Shown here piece by piece: positions 26,531 to 35,736 of a stretch of 64,000 nt of DNA. The position numbers and the translations under genes are program-made. A model generated the notes under the pieces. That model was not told where the DNA came from. It saw only the letters and a program-made list of their open reading frames with translations, and made no database searches. Source of the stretch: Candidatus Anaerobutyricum avicola (GTDB taxonomy: Bacteria > Bacillota > Clostridia > Lachnospirales > Lachnospiraceae); contig DXGQ01000042.1 in the NCBI GenBank assembly GCA_019113845.1, forward strand, positions 1 through 64,000, written 5' to 3'. Each line of letters begins with the position of its first letter. The stretch's first letter is position 1.

Positions 26531-28539
26531 AGCAGTCTGTCCTCCTCTTTGATACCCTGAATGGCAGCCAGATCCCGGGCAGGCGCGTCCAGATCGTCTG
26601 TGGACGGGATGGATCCCCGGATATTTTCTGTCAGCCAGTCCATGGTGATGATCTCCTCCGGTGTCAGTGTGTCAGAGCTGCTGCCTTTCACCACACCGTT
26701 TTGTGAGTACATGATGCCGGAAAACGGATTGAAATCGCCCCGGCAGATCGTATCCTTCAGAAGCTTGATCAGGCGGCTGGTACCGATCGGAAGGCGGTGG
26801 GAGCAGATGACGTCGACGATGCCCGAGGACATGCCCCACCAGTAATTGAGTCCTTTGGTGGTATCCTTCTCATCATCCAGCTTCCAGCTTCCGTTCATGA
26901 CATTGCGGATCATATGTTCATAGAAGCGTCCCCAGTTCCACACCGGCATGGCCATATTCCAGATGGAATCGCCGTCCGGGCGGTAGAGACCGAACTGCTG
27001 GTCGTACATGCCCGGCGCCGCCAGATTCTTTCCGGAGATGATGGTGATCCCCTTTTCCGCAAAGAAAGATTCGCTGACCGGCTGCATACGTCTGGACCAT
27101 TCCAGATAGACGACTGCCCGCGGGTTCACCATCTGCGCGCCCATGGCAAAGGCGTTGATATTGGCGATATTGCCGTAGATCGGATAGTCGGCAATGTAGC
27201 CGATACGGTCGTTGTCCGCCATGGAACCGGCGATGGCGCCCATCAGGAACTTCGCCTCGTGCATGCGGGCGTAATAAGTGCGGATATGCTTGTAGGAGGT
27301 ATTCAGGGAACAGTTCAGTATCTTTACCTCCGGGTGGTCGAGCGCGGCCTTTAAACTCTCCCGCAGGAAGATCGGGGAGGTTGTGAAGATGATGTCGTTA
27401 TCCTCATCGATCGCCTTCTGCAGGTATTCCGCGATATTGTCCTGCGTCACATTTTCATAGTAGGAGGTGGTCACCTGGTCGGAGAAGGTATGCTGCAGGT
27501 GGAGTCGTCCCAGATCGTGAGAGTAGGTCCATCCGGAGTCCGCGATGGTTTTGGCGTACAGGAAGCAGACCTTCAGCTTTTTGGTTCCCACAGGGATCAG
27601 GCGCAGAAGGATGCTTTTTTTCTTATTGTCTTCCGGGTCCATCCGCAGTGCCACGGACTGGTCGGACTGGAGGAGGAGAAACTCGTCTCTCGTCTTTTTA
27701 AGTTTGGTCTTCAGCTCAGAGGAACTGTCCTTGAAAAGAGAGTCATAGCCGTAGAGATCTATGTAGTACAAAAAGGCGTCGCCCACCAGGACCGTCGGTT
27801 TTTTCTTAGTGGAGCTTGTCAGAGCTGTCGTCACCTTTTTGGCAGCGCTTTCCTGCGCGGGAAGAACAGAGCCGGCGGAAAGCAGAGAGGCTGCCTTGCT
27901 CTCGTTGATGGCGTCATAAGCTTCCTGAAAAAGCGCGTAGGCAAAATGAAAGTTTCTCCGGTCTTCATTGGTCCACGGCTCATTTGGCAGTTTGCCCACA
28001 AGACGCTGCAGACGCGCGAAGCTGCCGATGCGGGAGAACCAGATATCATTGATCTCCGATAAGCTGTAAAAGTCCATGAATTCATAATAAATGCGGGTTT
28101 CCTTGTCATCGTTCTGCGGCGGGATGATGCGGGTGACGTTGGCGGGAACAGAGACTGCGCCAAAATATTTCAGCACGCTGACCCGCTTGTTGCCCTCCTC
28201 GATGTAGAACTCATTCATGAATTCATAGGCCTTGACCGGTTCCCGGATGCCCTCGCTCAGATGCGCGCTGCAAAGAGCGATCCATTTGGAAGCAAACTCG
28301 GTATTTTCTTTCAGGACAGGATAAAAGCTCTTGCTGAACGAACTGCTCCTGCCTTTGCTTTTCGTGCCTACGATCCGCTCCATCGGGATATTGACAAGGC
28401 CGAGAGATACTTCCGTCGGCGCGGTGATATGCCGCTCTTCCAGAATGGTGTCAAGGACAGCGGGAGATCCGCCCTCCTTTTTGCCGAGATGGCAGGCTTT
28501 TTCATAATGCATTTTTGCGTCCGCTTTTGTTGCAATCAT
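26527..28539 (-). CDS. Cytoplasmic BMP-family ligand-binding protein with N-terminal ParB-like region
   Basis: A 670-residue protein. Residues about 315-610 match the BMP (basic membrane protein, PnrA-like) fold that binds purine nucleosides: VCFLYAKTIADSGWTYSHDLG, IIFTTSPIFLRESLKAALDH, KFLMGAIAGSMADNDRIGYIAD and YGNIANINAFAMGAQMVNPR. The first 240 residues include FYIEEGNKRVSVLKYFG, which resembles the ParB/sulfiredoxin nuclease-like fold. There is no signal peptide or lipobox, unlike transport-associated BMP proteins, so it should act inside the cell as a sensor. AAGGAG precedes the start. It is translationally coupled to the downstream phosphoesterase. Confidence 0.75.
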   Translation of the reverse strand: MIATKADAKMHYEKACHLGKKEGGSPAVLDTILEERHITAPTEVSLGLVNIPMERIVGTKSKGRSSSFSKSFYPVLKENTEFASKWIALCSAHLSEGIREPVKAYEFMNEFYIEEGNKRVSVLKYFGAVSVPANVTRIIPPQNDDKETRIYYEFMDFYSLSEINDIWFSRIGSFARLQRLVGKLPNEPWTNEDRRNFHFAYALFQEAYDAINESKAASLLSAGSVLPAQESAAKKVTTALTSSTKKKPTVLVGDAFLYYIDLYGYDSLFKDSSSELKTKLKKTRDEFLLLQSDQSVALRMDPEDNKKKSILLRLIPVGTKKLKVCFLYAKTIADSGWTYSHDLGRLHLQHTFSDQVTTSYYENVTQDNIAEYLQKAIDEDNDIIFTTSPIFLRESLKAALDHPEVKILNCSLNTSYKHIRTYYARMHEAKFLMGAIAGSMADNDRIGYIADYPIYGNIANINAFAMGAQMVNPRAVVYLEWSRRMQPVSESFFAEKGITIISGKNLAAPGMYDQQFGLYRPDGDSIWNMAMPVWNWGRFYEHMIRNVMNGSWKLDDEKDTTKGLNYWWGMSSGIVDVICSHRLPIGTSRLIKLLKDTICRGDFNPFSGIMYSQNGVVKGSSSDTLTPEEIITMDWLTENIRGSIPSTDDLDAPARDLAAIQGIKEEDRLL

Positions 28540-28746
28540 ACGATATACTCCTTTTTGATGTGTGCTGATATGTCAAAGGATTAACTTAGTCTTGTGCCTA
28601 TGATACTCGCCGCAGGAAACCTTTGTCAATAAGAACTTGAGGAAGCCTGTCACCGGTATGTTTACGCCTGTTTACGCGGATGACCGGAGTTTGGAAAAAT
28701 GCAGAAATACAGGCGATTCCCGTCACATTTCCACAATAATTTGTAC

Positions 28747-28775
28747 TTGTGCAACGGGAATGAGTTTGTTATAAT
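28747..28775 (+). promoter_or_regulatory. Promoter upstream of the GH32 gene
   Basis: TTGTGC (28747-28752), 17 bases, TATAAT (28770-28775). It leaves an untranslated leader of about 275 bases before the ATG at 29058. In that leader near-repeats of ATATCAGATAA occur around 28870-28912; otherwise nothing recognisable was seen in the 518-base gap. Confidence 0.6.
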
Positions 28776-29057
28776 GGAAAAAATGTATCAATCGTATGAC
28801 ATATAAAGACGGTTCGTCTCATTTTTTTATCAAATAAATGCAAAATCTGCATGAAAATTTTGAGTAATTTTAATATCAGATAAGATCTGAACAGCTCTGA
28901 TATCAGATAAAACCCTGTCTTTGTATAAAGAAAAAAGCCGGATAATGTGTTACGATGGCGGGAGTCAATCTCCTGTCCGGCAGATATCCTGCGGGTAGGA
29001 CCTGAATATTTGAATATTATAAAAAATAAACAGAAAAAACAGAGGAGTAAAATAAAT

Positions 29058-30620
29058 ATGAAAAAAGATTTTGTTGTGGACAAAAAGTATCTGAACATCC
29101 CGGTCTGCGCGCAGAAGGAGGAGAAACTTCTGCGGGTCTTTCTGCTGGATGAGGAAGGAAAAGAAGAGGAGAAGTTTACAGAAGTGATGGTGCCGGTGGA
29201 TGCGGAGCAGGAAGAGGAGTATGTCTGTGATTTTTATGCACAGATTCCTCTGCCGGCGTATCAGGGCAGGAAGATCCGCGTTTCCATGAAAGAGGGAGAC
29301 GCGCCGGAGAGCTTCCTGGCTGCCGTTTTTCTTTCGGATGAACCGCAGAAAGCAGAGGACACGCATCCGGTCATTCATTTTGCGGCGGACAGCGGGTGGA
29401 CCAATGACCCGAACGGAATGATCTATGACGGGGAGTTCTATCATCTGTATTTCCAGTATAATCCGTTTGACACGGCCTGGAATAATATGAGCTGGGGACA
29501 TGCGGTCAGCAAAGACATGCTTCACTGGAAGCAGGTGGATTCTGTGATGTTCCCGGATGAGGATGGGACCATTTATTCCGGCTGCGCCATCGAAAACGAG
29601 CGCGGCCTTCTCGGGCTGCCGGAGGATGCGCTCCTGTTTTTCTATACGGCGGCAGGCGGCAATGAAGATTGGAGCAAAGGAAAGCAGTTCACGCAGAAGA
29701 TCGCTTTCAGTACGGATGGCGGCAGAACGCTGCAGAAGAGAAAAGAACCTTGTGTTCCGGTCATTTACCGGGACAGCCGTGACCCAAAAGTATATTGGCA
29801 CGAGGAGTCCGGCGCTTATATCATGGCCCTCTGGCTCCGGGGCAATGATTTCGGTATCCTTCGCTCTGAGGATCTGGAAAACTGGGATCTGGTGGATGAG
29901 TTTACATTAAAAGACGGATGGGAATGTCCGGATATTTTTCAGTTATCCACGGAAGACGGTGAGAAAAACTGGTTTTTCTGGTCAGCGGACGGCTTCTATT
30001 ACCAGGGAGAGTTTGACGGACATGAGTTTAAGACGGACGGCGAGAAAAAATGGGCGTATCTGACAGACGTTCCATATGCCGCACAGACATTTTCCGGTGT
30101 GGATGGCCGTATCATTTCCATTCCATGGCTCCGACTGAAGAACGACGGCAGAAATTATACAGGCGCTTACGGTATTCCGGTGGAATTATCCTGCAAGCGT
30201 ACGGAGGATGGCCTGATTCTTGTGCAGAAACCGGTGCGGGAGCTTTTCGAACAGATGAAGAACATAACGGAGCAGGTTCCGGTAAATGAAGATAACACGA
30301 TCGTCTGTCAGCAGGAGAAAAAGAAGGCGCTGGTGATCCGTATGCGTATCCGGGAGAATCTGTTTGACGATCTCCGCTGGAAGATCAACGGAAGTTGGGT
30401 GGAGTACAGTCCGGAGGCTGGCAGCCTGACCGTGGACAGAGATGCCTTTCAGACGAAACCGTGGCAGCACGAGCTGCTGTTGATCATTGATGACCGGATC
30501 CTGGAGATCTTTTTTGAGGATGGCAGTCAGATGGGAACATTTGAGCTGCGCAGTCCGGAAGTGAGTCTGGAACTGCCGCTCACCAATGTGGAGAATTATG
30601 AGATTTTTGAGGTAGAGTAA
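29058..30620 (+). CDS. GH32 beta-fructofuranosidase / levanase-type enzyme
   Basis: A 520-residue intracellular GH32 enzyme (no signal peptide) that hydrolyses terminal fructose from sucrose, fructo-oligosaccharides or their phosphates. GWTNDPNGMIYDGEFYHLYF carries the nucleophile D117, DSRDPKVYWHE the RDP motif (D242) and WECPDIFQL the acid/base E289. An N-terminal beta-rich extension of about 95 residues precedes the five-blade propeller, and a C-terminal beta-sandwich ends at FEVE. The start at 29058 follows GAGGAG. It forms an operon with the LacI regulator 37 bases downstream. Whether the substrate is phosphorylated is unclear; no PTS gene is present, which favours unphosphorylated sugars. 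Confidence 0.9.
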   Translation: MKKDFVVDKKYLNIPVCAQKEEKLLRVFLLDEEGKEEEKFTEVMVPVDAEQEEEYVCDFYAQIPLPAYQGRKIRVSMKEGDAPESFLAAVFLSDEPQKAEDTHPVIHFAADSGWTNDPNGMIYDGEFYHLYFQYNPFDTAWNNMSWGHAVSKDMLHWKQVDSVMFPDEDGTIYSGCAIENERGLLGLPEDALLFFYTAAGGNEDWSKGKQFTQKIAFSTDGGRTLQKRKEPCVPVIYRDSRDPKVYWHEESGAYIMALWLRGNDFGILRSEDLENWDLVDEFTLKDGWECPDIFQLSTEDGEKNWFFWSADGFYYQGEFDGHEFKTDGEKKWAYLTDVPYAAQTFSGVDGRIISIPWLRLKNDGRNYTGAYGIPVELSCKRTEDGLILVQKPVRELFEQMKNITEQVPVNEDNTIVCQQEKKKALVIRMRIRENLFDDLRWKINGSWVEYSPEAGSLTVDRDAFQTKPWQHELLLIIDDRILEIFFEDGSQMGTFELRSPEVSLELPLTNVENYEIFEVE

Positions 30621-30657
30621 CTTTGAAATGGGGGAAACAGACAAAGGAGAAAATAAA

Positions 30658-31635
30658 ATGGCAACTTTAAAGGACGTTGCGAGGGAAGCTGGCCTGACGG
30701 TGACAACAGTATCCCGGGTCCTTAATAACCGGGGATATATCAGCGATAATGCCCGCAGACGGGTGGCGGAGGCCATGAAAAAGCTCAATTATCGGCCTAA
30801 TGAGCTGGCACGTTCTTTGCAGAATAAGAATTCAAATATGATCGGAGTGATCGTCCCGCACATTCGGCACCCGTATTTTGCCGAGATGATCAGCAACTTG
30901 GAAAATGAATCGCACAAAAGGGGCTATAAGATGCTCCTGTGTAATTCGCAGGGACGGGACGAAAAAACATTAGAATATGTGGAGATGTGTTACAGTAACC
31001 GGGTGGCGGGTGTGATCCTGTGCAGCGGCACCGTGGACGCCTCGACGTTTGAGAGACTGGATATTCCCATCATCACCGTGGAACGGTATGTGGACACCGC
31101 GACGGCGTCAGTGGAATGTGATAACATCCAGGGAGGCGCGCTTGCCGCCAAGAAGCTGATCAGTTCCGGCTGCAAACACCTTCTGCATATCGGAAGCTTC
31201 ACCGATACACCCATGTCCGCGGACAGACGGGTGGTGGGATTCCGGCAGATGTGCGCGGAATACGGGATCCCGTTTCTGGAGCGTCTGACGGAGGTGGAGC
31301 AGTTTGACGCGCTGAATTACAGCGAGATGGTGGAGGAAGTTTTTCGGGAGCACCCGGATATCGACGGGCTTTTCGGCAACAGCGATGTCATTGCCGCGCA
31401 GGCCATTCAGGTCTGCCGGAAACTTGGACTGAGCGTGCCGGAACAGGTGAAGATCATCGGCTTTGATGATTCCATGATCGCGCCGATCACGGCGCCGCAG
31501 CTCACCACCATTCATCAGCCGATCAAGGAGATGGCGACTATGGCCGTTGACTTCCTTGATAAGGCGGTGGTCGGACAGATCGTGCCGAAACGCACGGTGC
31601 TGCCGGTTCATCTGGTGGAGCGGGAGAGCACCTGA
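30658..31635 (+). CDS. LacI-family regulator of the fructosidase operon
   Basis: A 325-residue repressor. MATLKDVAREAGLTVTTVSR is the helix-turn-helix, LNYRPNELARSLQNKNSNMI the hinge, and the remainder is a sugar-binding domain ending in HQPIKEMATMAVDFLDKAV. AAAGGAGA precedes the start at 30658. It lies directly after the GH32 gene, so it probably responds to sucrose or fructose and may autoregulate the operon. The repeat RNA pair begins about 50 bases after its stop. Confidence 0.85.
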   Translation: MATLKDVAREAGLTVTTVSRVLNNRGYISDNARRRVAEAMKKLNYRPNELARSLQNKNSNMIGVIVPHIRHPYFAEMISNLENESHKRGYKMLLCNSQGRDEKTLEYVEMCYSNRVAGVILCSGTVDASTFERLDIPIITVERYVDTATASVECDNIQGGALAAKKLISSGCKHLLHIGSFTDTPMSADRRVVGFRQMCAEYGIPFLERLTEVEQFDALNYSEMVEEVFREHPDIDGLFGNSDVIAAQAIQVCRKLGLSVPEQVKIIGFDDSMIAPITAPQLTTIHQPIKEMATMAVDFLDKAVVGQIVPKRTVLPVHLVEREST

Positions 31636-31685
31636 AAACAATGATTTGCAGAGATGATTCCATGAGAATCCGGGGATATAGAGAA

Positions 31686-31956
31686 CACAGACGAGGACAT
31701 GAGACCGCAGACAGGTCCTCCCGACTCGACCCTCCGTCGGATATCCGAGAGGGATAAAAGCAGCAGGGAGGAACCGCTTATTGCGGTTCCCGGCTTACGC
31801 CTTACAGTCAGAGAGGAAAGCGCGGTCTTTTGTGCGAGCACAAGCCCGACGCTTCCTCGTCTGCCTGCTCCCTGCTGTTTTCCGGAGACCATGTCATATC
31901 CTCCGTCACAGCTCGCGGTCGAATCCTGTCTGCGGACATAAAATGTCCTCTGTGCT
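31686..31956 (-). ncRNA. Structured dispersed repeat RNA, copy 2
   Basis: On the minus strand, arms 31925-31935 (CCGCAGACAGG when read on that strand) and 31705-31715 (CCTGTCTGCGG) form an 11-bp perfect stem. It extends outward through ATGTCCTC/GAGGACAT (31943-31950 with 31694-31701). The positions correspond to the CATACAG/CTGTATG stem of the plus-strand copies, but the sequence is different, so pairing is kept by compensatory change. The inner motifs GACCGCGAGCTGTGA, CAGGGAGCAG, GGAACCGC/GCGGTTCC and GAGGGTCGAGTCGG keep the same order. It diverges from copy 3. Confidence 0.7.
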
Positions 31957-32036
31957 GTGTAAGATTATCTGTTTCTTATTCCCTCGACATAATAACTATA
32001 TCTGTAAAGTAAAAAATTATTGTTCCACTTGCTGTT

Positions 32037-32342
32037 TTGCCAGTATACACAGGATTTTTGTAAAGGTGGAACAAAAGTTTTCCAATACACAGATGCCGTT
32101 CTGATTCCATACAGATTCCGACCGCGAGCTGTGAGCGAGGACTTTCTAAAACGTGTGGAAGGCAGGGAGCAGGATTGGAAAAGGGATGGCTCCCGTGCTT
32201 GCACGAAGGAGCCATCCCTTTTTAATCCTGTAAAGCGTAGCTGAAACCGCAAAGCGGTTTCTCCCTGCCAATCAGAAAACGTCCGTAGTCCGAGTGAGGG
32301 TCGAGTCGGAAGGAACTGTATGAGAATGAACGGCATCGTCTG
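32037..32342 (+). ncRNA. Structured dispersed repeat RNA, copy 3
   Basis: The promoter-like TTGCCA (32037-32042), 17 bases and GTAAAG (32060-32065) precede a structured core. GATGCCGTT (32092-32100) pairs with AACGGCATC (32329-32337), and CATACAG (32108-32114) pairs with CTGTATG (32316-32322). Apical hairpins include GGATGGCTCC with GGAGCCATCC and AAACCGC with GCGGTTT. It faces away from copy 2, with about 150 bases of AT-rich sequence between the two. No conserved protein is encoded. Confidence 0.75.
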
Positions 32343-32379
32343 TTATATGAAAAATCTGTTATCTTTACAAATCTATATC

Positions 32380-33159
32380 CTACTCCGGCAGCAGATCTTC
32401 CTGGGTCAGTGCCCGGATAAAGGACACGCTGTCGTCAGGGTGTTCGGTGTTGGAGATGATGACGGCGTAGAGCGGTTCATCTCCCTCTGTGTTGATCTGG
32501 TCTTCCGGCTTGTTATAGCGCTCTTCAAATTCCGTTCCTTCCAGATTGACGGCGTAGTAACCGTCGATGCCGACGGATTCGTTCACTTCGCCGTACTCGT
32601 CGATCTGCAGGTTGGCGGTCCCCTGTTCGATCATGTCCCGCTCGCTCAACTCTGTATATAAGTCTTCCGGAAGCATCTCATCCAGGCTGGCGCAGGCGTT
32701 GATGGCGAGAAGGTATTCGTACATGTCGGCGTTGCAGATGGCAACGTCCATCCGCTGGGAAGCGACGGTGCTCATGACCTCGATCTCATAGAGCTGATAG
32801 TTGGAGTCGTCATAGTCAAAGGGCTGATCCTCATTAAAATCGACAAGTCCCGGCTTACCGTCGGATGTCAGTTCCTTTTCAAACTGGCGGAACCAGTAGA
32901 TGCAGGTGTCGTCAGTGTTCAAGACGGCGTAGACCTGCAGACGCCGCGGTTTCTGACCTTCCCACAGCATGTGGGCGAAGGTGACAGCCACGACCACCAG
33001 GGTGATGAAGATGACGGCGGGCAGTTTGTAATAATCCCAGAGGAAGCCCAGCTTTTTCGTTCCTTTTAATTCTTTAAATGTATTCCAGTCCCTCCGGAGT
33101 TCCTGACGGAAGATGGAGGGCTCTTTTTCTGTTTTGTTCTTTTTTGGTTGTCTTTTCAA
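32380..33159 (-). CDS. Membrane-anchored protein of unknown function
   Basis: A 259-residue protein with a basic cytoplasmic N-terminus (about 45 residues), one transmembrane helix (LPAVIFITLVVVAVTFAHML) and an acidic extracytoplasmic domain of about 190 residues without recognised motifs. There is no ATG; TTG at 33159 has AAAGGA nine bases upstream, better spaced than TTG 33165. It follows the YesL-like gene by 29 bases on the same strand and is probably co-transcribed with it. I do not recognise the outer domain; context suggests a link to sugar uptake. Confidence 0.6.
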   Translation of the reverse strand: MKRQPKKNKTEKEPSIFRQELRRDWNTFKELKGTKKLGFLWDYYKLPAVIFITLVVVAVTFAHMLWEGQKPRRLQVYAVLNTDDTCIYWFRQFEKELTSDGKPGLVDFNEDQPFDYDDSNYQLYEIEVMSTVASQRMDVAICNADMYEYLLAINACASLDEMLPEDLYTELSERDMIEQGTANLQIDEYGEVNESVGIDGYYAVNLEGTEFEERYNKPEDQINTEGDEPLYAVIISNTEHPDDSVSFIRALTQEDLLPE

Positions 33160-33188
33160 AATCAATATTCCTTTCTGTCAGCGGGCGC

Positions 33189-33881
33189 TTACAGCAGCCA
33201 CTTCATGTCGTCGTCCGGAGGGATGATCTCCTCCTCTTTGAAGTCTTCCGTGCTCTCGCCGTATTCGTCTTCTTCAATAACCGGTGGCAGGTACTCTTCA
33301 AGTATTGTAAGCTGAATGGCGGTGCAGGTCTCCGCGAAGTAAGCGGGAAGAATGAAAATCAGTCCCGGCAGCAGATGGATGAGCCACAGGCAGAGGATCA
33401 GGGCGAAGAACATATAAAGTGTCCTGGAAAAGTTCTTTATACATAAGGTAAACGCCCAGATGAGGATCTGCCGGTTGGTGCGCTCAAACTTGGACAGCAG
33501 AGGGAAGGTATATAAGGTAACTGCCAGCCATACCACAAACAAAACGGCAAAGAAGAAAAGGAAAAAGGTGTAGATTCCTCTTCCGGTGTGGTAGCACAGG
33601 TACATATCAAGAACGAGGAAGGCGCCGATCAGAGTCAGCGGGATCCCGAGCTGAAGTCCCTGCTTGAAGTTTTGTTTGAAAGATTTAAAGAAGTCTTTGG
33701 ACGGATAGCCGCCGTCTCCCCGCAGGATGCCGAACATGCCGTAAAAGAGGGCGGTGGTGGCGGGACCGATGGTAAAGACCGGCACACAACACAGGAGCCA
33801 CAGGCAGTTTAAGACGAAAATGTCAAACACTCTGCCCATGGCCGTCCAGAAGGGATTGTCCATGTTAAATATTTTTTTCAT
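33189..33881 (-). CDS. YesL/DUF624 family membrane protein
   Basis: A 230-residue protein with about five membrane helices. MDNPFWTAMGRVFDIFVLNC, then LLCCVPVFTIGPATTALFYG, is the YesL (DUF624) hallmark, and the acidic tail EEDEYGESTEDFKEEEIIPP is cytoplasmic. YesL proteins are usually encoded with carbohydrate ABC transporters. AAAGGAGC precedes the start at 33881. It is divergent from the sugar-binding protein gene at 34297. The biochemical role of the family is unknown. Confidence 0.82.
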   Translation of the reverse strand: MKKIFNMDNPFWTAMGRVFDIFVLNCLWLLCCVPVFTIGPATTALFYGMFGILRGDGGYPSKDFFKSFKQNFKQGLQLGIPLTLIGAFLVLDMYLCYHTGRGIYTFFLFFFAVLFVVWLAVTLYTFPLLSKFERTNRQILIWAFTLCIKNFSRTLYMFFALILCLWLIHLLPGLIFILPAYFAETCTAIQLTILEEYLPPVIEEDEYGESTEDFKEEEIIPPDDDMKWLL

Positions 33882-34110
33882 GTGAAAGTGCTCCTTTCCT
33901 GTCAAAATCACCAAAAACATGTTGAAAAAAATTGTATCAAATATGGAATGAGATTTCAACCCTAAAATATCAAGGGTTTGACATGAGGATTTGGGGGTGA
34001 AATCCGGTTGATTTCACTAAAAAATCACTGGTGTTTAATGGAAAAGTAAAATAAATGACAGAATTTGTGAAGAAATCGTAAAGAAAAATGATAAATCTTA
34101 TGATAAACGA

Positions 34111-34139
34111 TTGACATAGTCGCCATATGGTGTTATATT
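34111..34139 (+). promoter_or_regulatory. Promoter of the sugar ABC transporter operon
   Basis: TTGACA (34111-34116), 17 bases, TATATT (34134-34139). It leaves a leader of about 150 bases before the ATG at 34297. The rest of the 415-base intergenic region is AT-rich, with no clear operator palindrome. Confidence 0.7.
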
Positions 34140-34296
34140 TTCATTAACTGATGTGTATGTTGTTTCTCAGGTAAATAATAAGATTGCTAGCATCCTTATT
34201 TCATGTGAGGGACATACATAATACGGACGTTAAAAAGGCGGAAAAGGAGAAGGAATTTCCGGCTTGACATTCTATTCTAAGAGGAGGAAATGAAAC

Positions 34297-35577
34297 ATGA
34301 AATTGAAAAAGCTTGCAGCTGTTTCATTAGCAGCTATGATGACTCTTTCTCTTGCAGCTTGTGGCGGCTCAGGAGATGAAGGGGGAGCAGAAAGTGGCGG
34401 TACTGCCATTACGATCTTTAACTCCAAGATGGAGATCCAGGATCAGTTTGAAGAAGTAGCAGAAAAGTATACCGAGGCTACAGGCGTTGACGTTGAAGTT
34501 TACTACTCCAGCGACACCGTAGCAGCTCATCTTGCTACCAAGTATTCTTCCAATGACCCGTATACTCTTTCCATGGTAGACGCGAAAGACGTTTACAACC
34601 TGGCAGAAGAGCATGCCGTTGATTTAAGCGATCAGGAGTGGGTAAGCCAGACTCCTTACGCGATCACCATCAATGACAAGGTTGTTGGTTTCCCACTCTG
34701 TGTTGAGGCCCGTGGTCTTATCTACAACGCAGATGCCATCGAGGCGATCACCGGAACACCATTTGATCCGGCTCAGTATCAGACTCTCGACGCGTTCAAG
34801 GGACTTCTTGATCAGTTAGTAGCAGGCGGAATGGAAAGCCCGACCGGCGTTCTGAAAGAAGACTGGTCCATGGCAGGTCATTACTTACCACAGGTTTACG
34901 AAGAGCAGGCAGATCCGGATGCATTTGTTACCGGTTTGACAGAAGGCACCGTAGATCTTGCCAACGATCCGAAATATAATTCCTTAATGGAAACATTTGA
35001 GACATTAATGGATTACAACTACGCGAAAGATTCCGCAATCTCTGCAGAGCGTGAGGTAACTTCTCAGAAACTGGCAGAAGGCGAGATCGCGTTCATGTTC
35101 GGCGGTAACTGGGATTGGGCTGTTCTTTCCGCTTATGATTACAGCGATAACATGGGTATCATGCCTGTTCCACAGAACACAGACGACGGCACCAACACCA
35201 AGCTTGTCGGCGGTGGTTCCAAGTACTTCTTCATCGACTCTTCCGAGAATACAACTGACGAACAGCGTCAGGCTGCTAAAGATTTCCTGAACTGGTTAGT
35301 AAGCGATCCGGAAGGAAACGCATTCTTAACAGACGATTGCCAGCTTGTTCCTGCATACAGCAATATCTCTGCTGATAACCTGGACCCACTGGGAACATCC
35401 GTTAAGTTTTATGCAGACGCAGGTAACCTGATTCCTAACTACAACTTCCTGCCAGACGATCATTACGCAGTTCTGGGCGCAAAAATGCAGGAATACCTGG
35501 CCGGACAGATCGATCGTACACAGTTTGCACAGGATATCGTAGATTACTGGAAGACAGCACAGGTGATTCCTCACTAA
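34297..35577 (+). CDS. Sugar ABC transporter substrate-binding lipoprotein
   Basis: A 426-residue extracellular solute-binding protein, family 1. The signal peptide MKLKKLAAVSLAAMMTLSLA ends in a lipobox, LAACGG, so it is lipid-anchored outside the membrane. The mature protein has the usual two-lobe alpha/beta pattern (AITIFNSKMEIQDQFEEVAE at the start; AEGEIAFMFGGNWDWAV in the hinge region). AGAGGAGG precedes the ATG. Codon use is markedly optimised (few rare codons), suggesting high expression. With two permeases downstream and alpha-galactosidase next, raffinose, melibiose or sucrose are the likely ligands. Confidence 0.92.
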   Translation: MKLKKLAAVSLAAMMTLSLAACGGSGDEGGAESGGTAITIFNSKMEIQDQFEEVAEKYTEATGVDVEVYYSSDTVAAHLATKYSSNDPYTLSMVDAKDVYNLAEEHAVDLSDQEWVSQTPYAITINDKVVGFPLCVEARGLIYNADAIEAITGTPFDPAQYQTLDAFKGLLDQLVAGGMESPTGVLKEDWSMAGHYLPQVYEEQADPDAFVTGLTEGTVDLANDPKYNSLMETFETLMDYNYAKDSAISAEREVTSQKLAEGEIAFMFGGNWDWAVLSAYDYSDNMGIMPVPQNTDDGTNTKLVGGGSKYFFIDSSENTTDEQRQAAKDFLNWLVSDPEGNAFLTDDCQLVPAYSNISADNLDPLGTSVKFYADAGNLIPNYNFLPDDHYAVLGAKMQEYLAGQIDRTQFAQDIVDYWKTAQVIPH

Positions 35578-35736
35578 TTCACTGACTTTTTCAACACGTT
35601 AGTATTCTGGCAGGTACGCTGTGGGCAGTTGTCCTGCGTGCTGCGAGCAGCGGCCTTTAACGGACAGGGGATTACATAGACGCTACACCATCGTATCTTG
35701 CCGGAATGCGCACAAAAGAAGGGAGAGCTTAACAGT

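Noticed and set aside
31699-32244. Several short reading frames in the repeat RNA pair
   Set aside because: They are in different frames in each copy, have no ribosome binding site and cross the paired stems.
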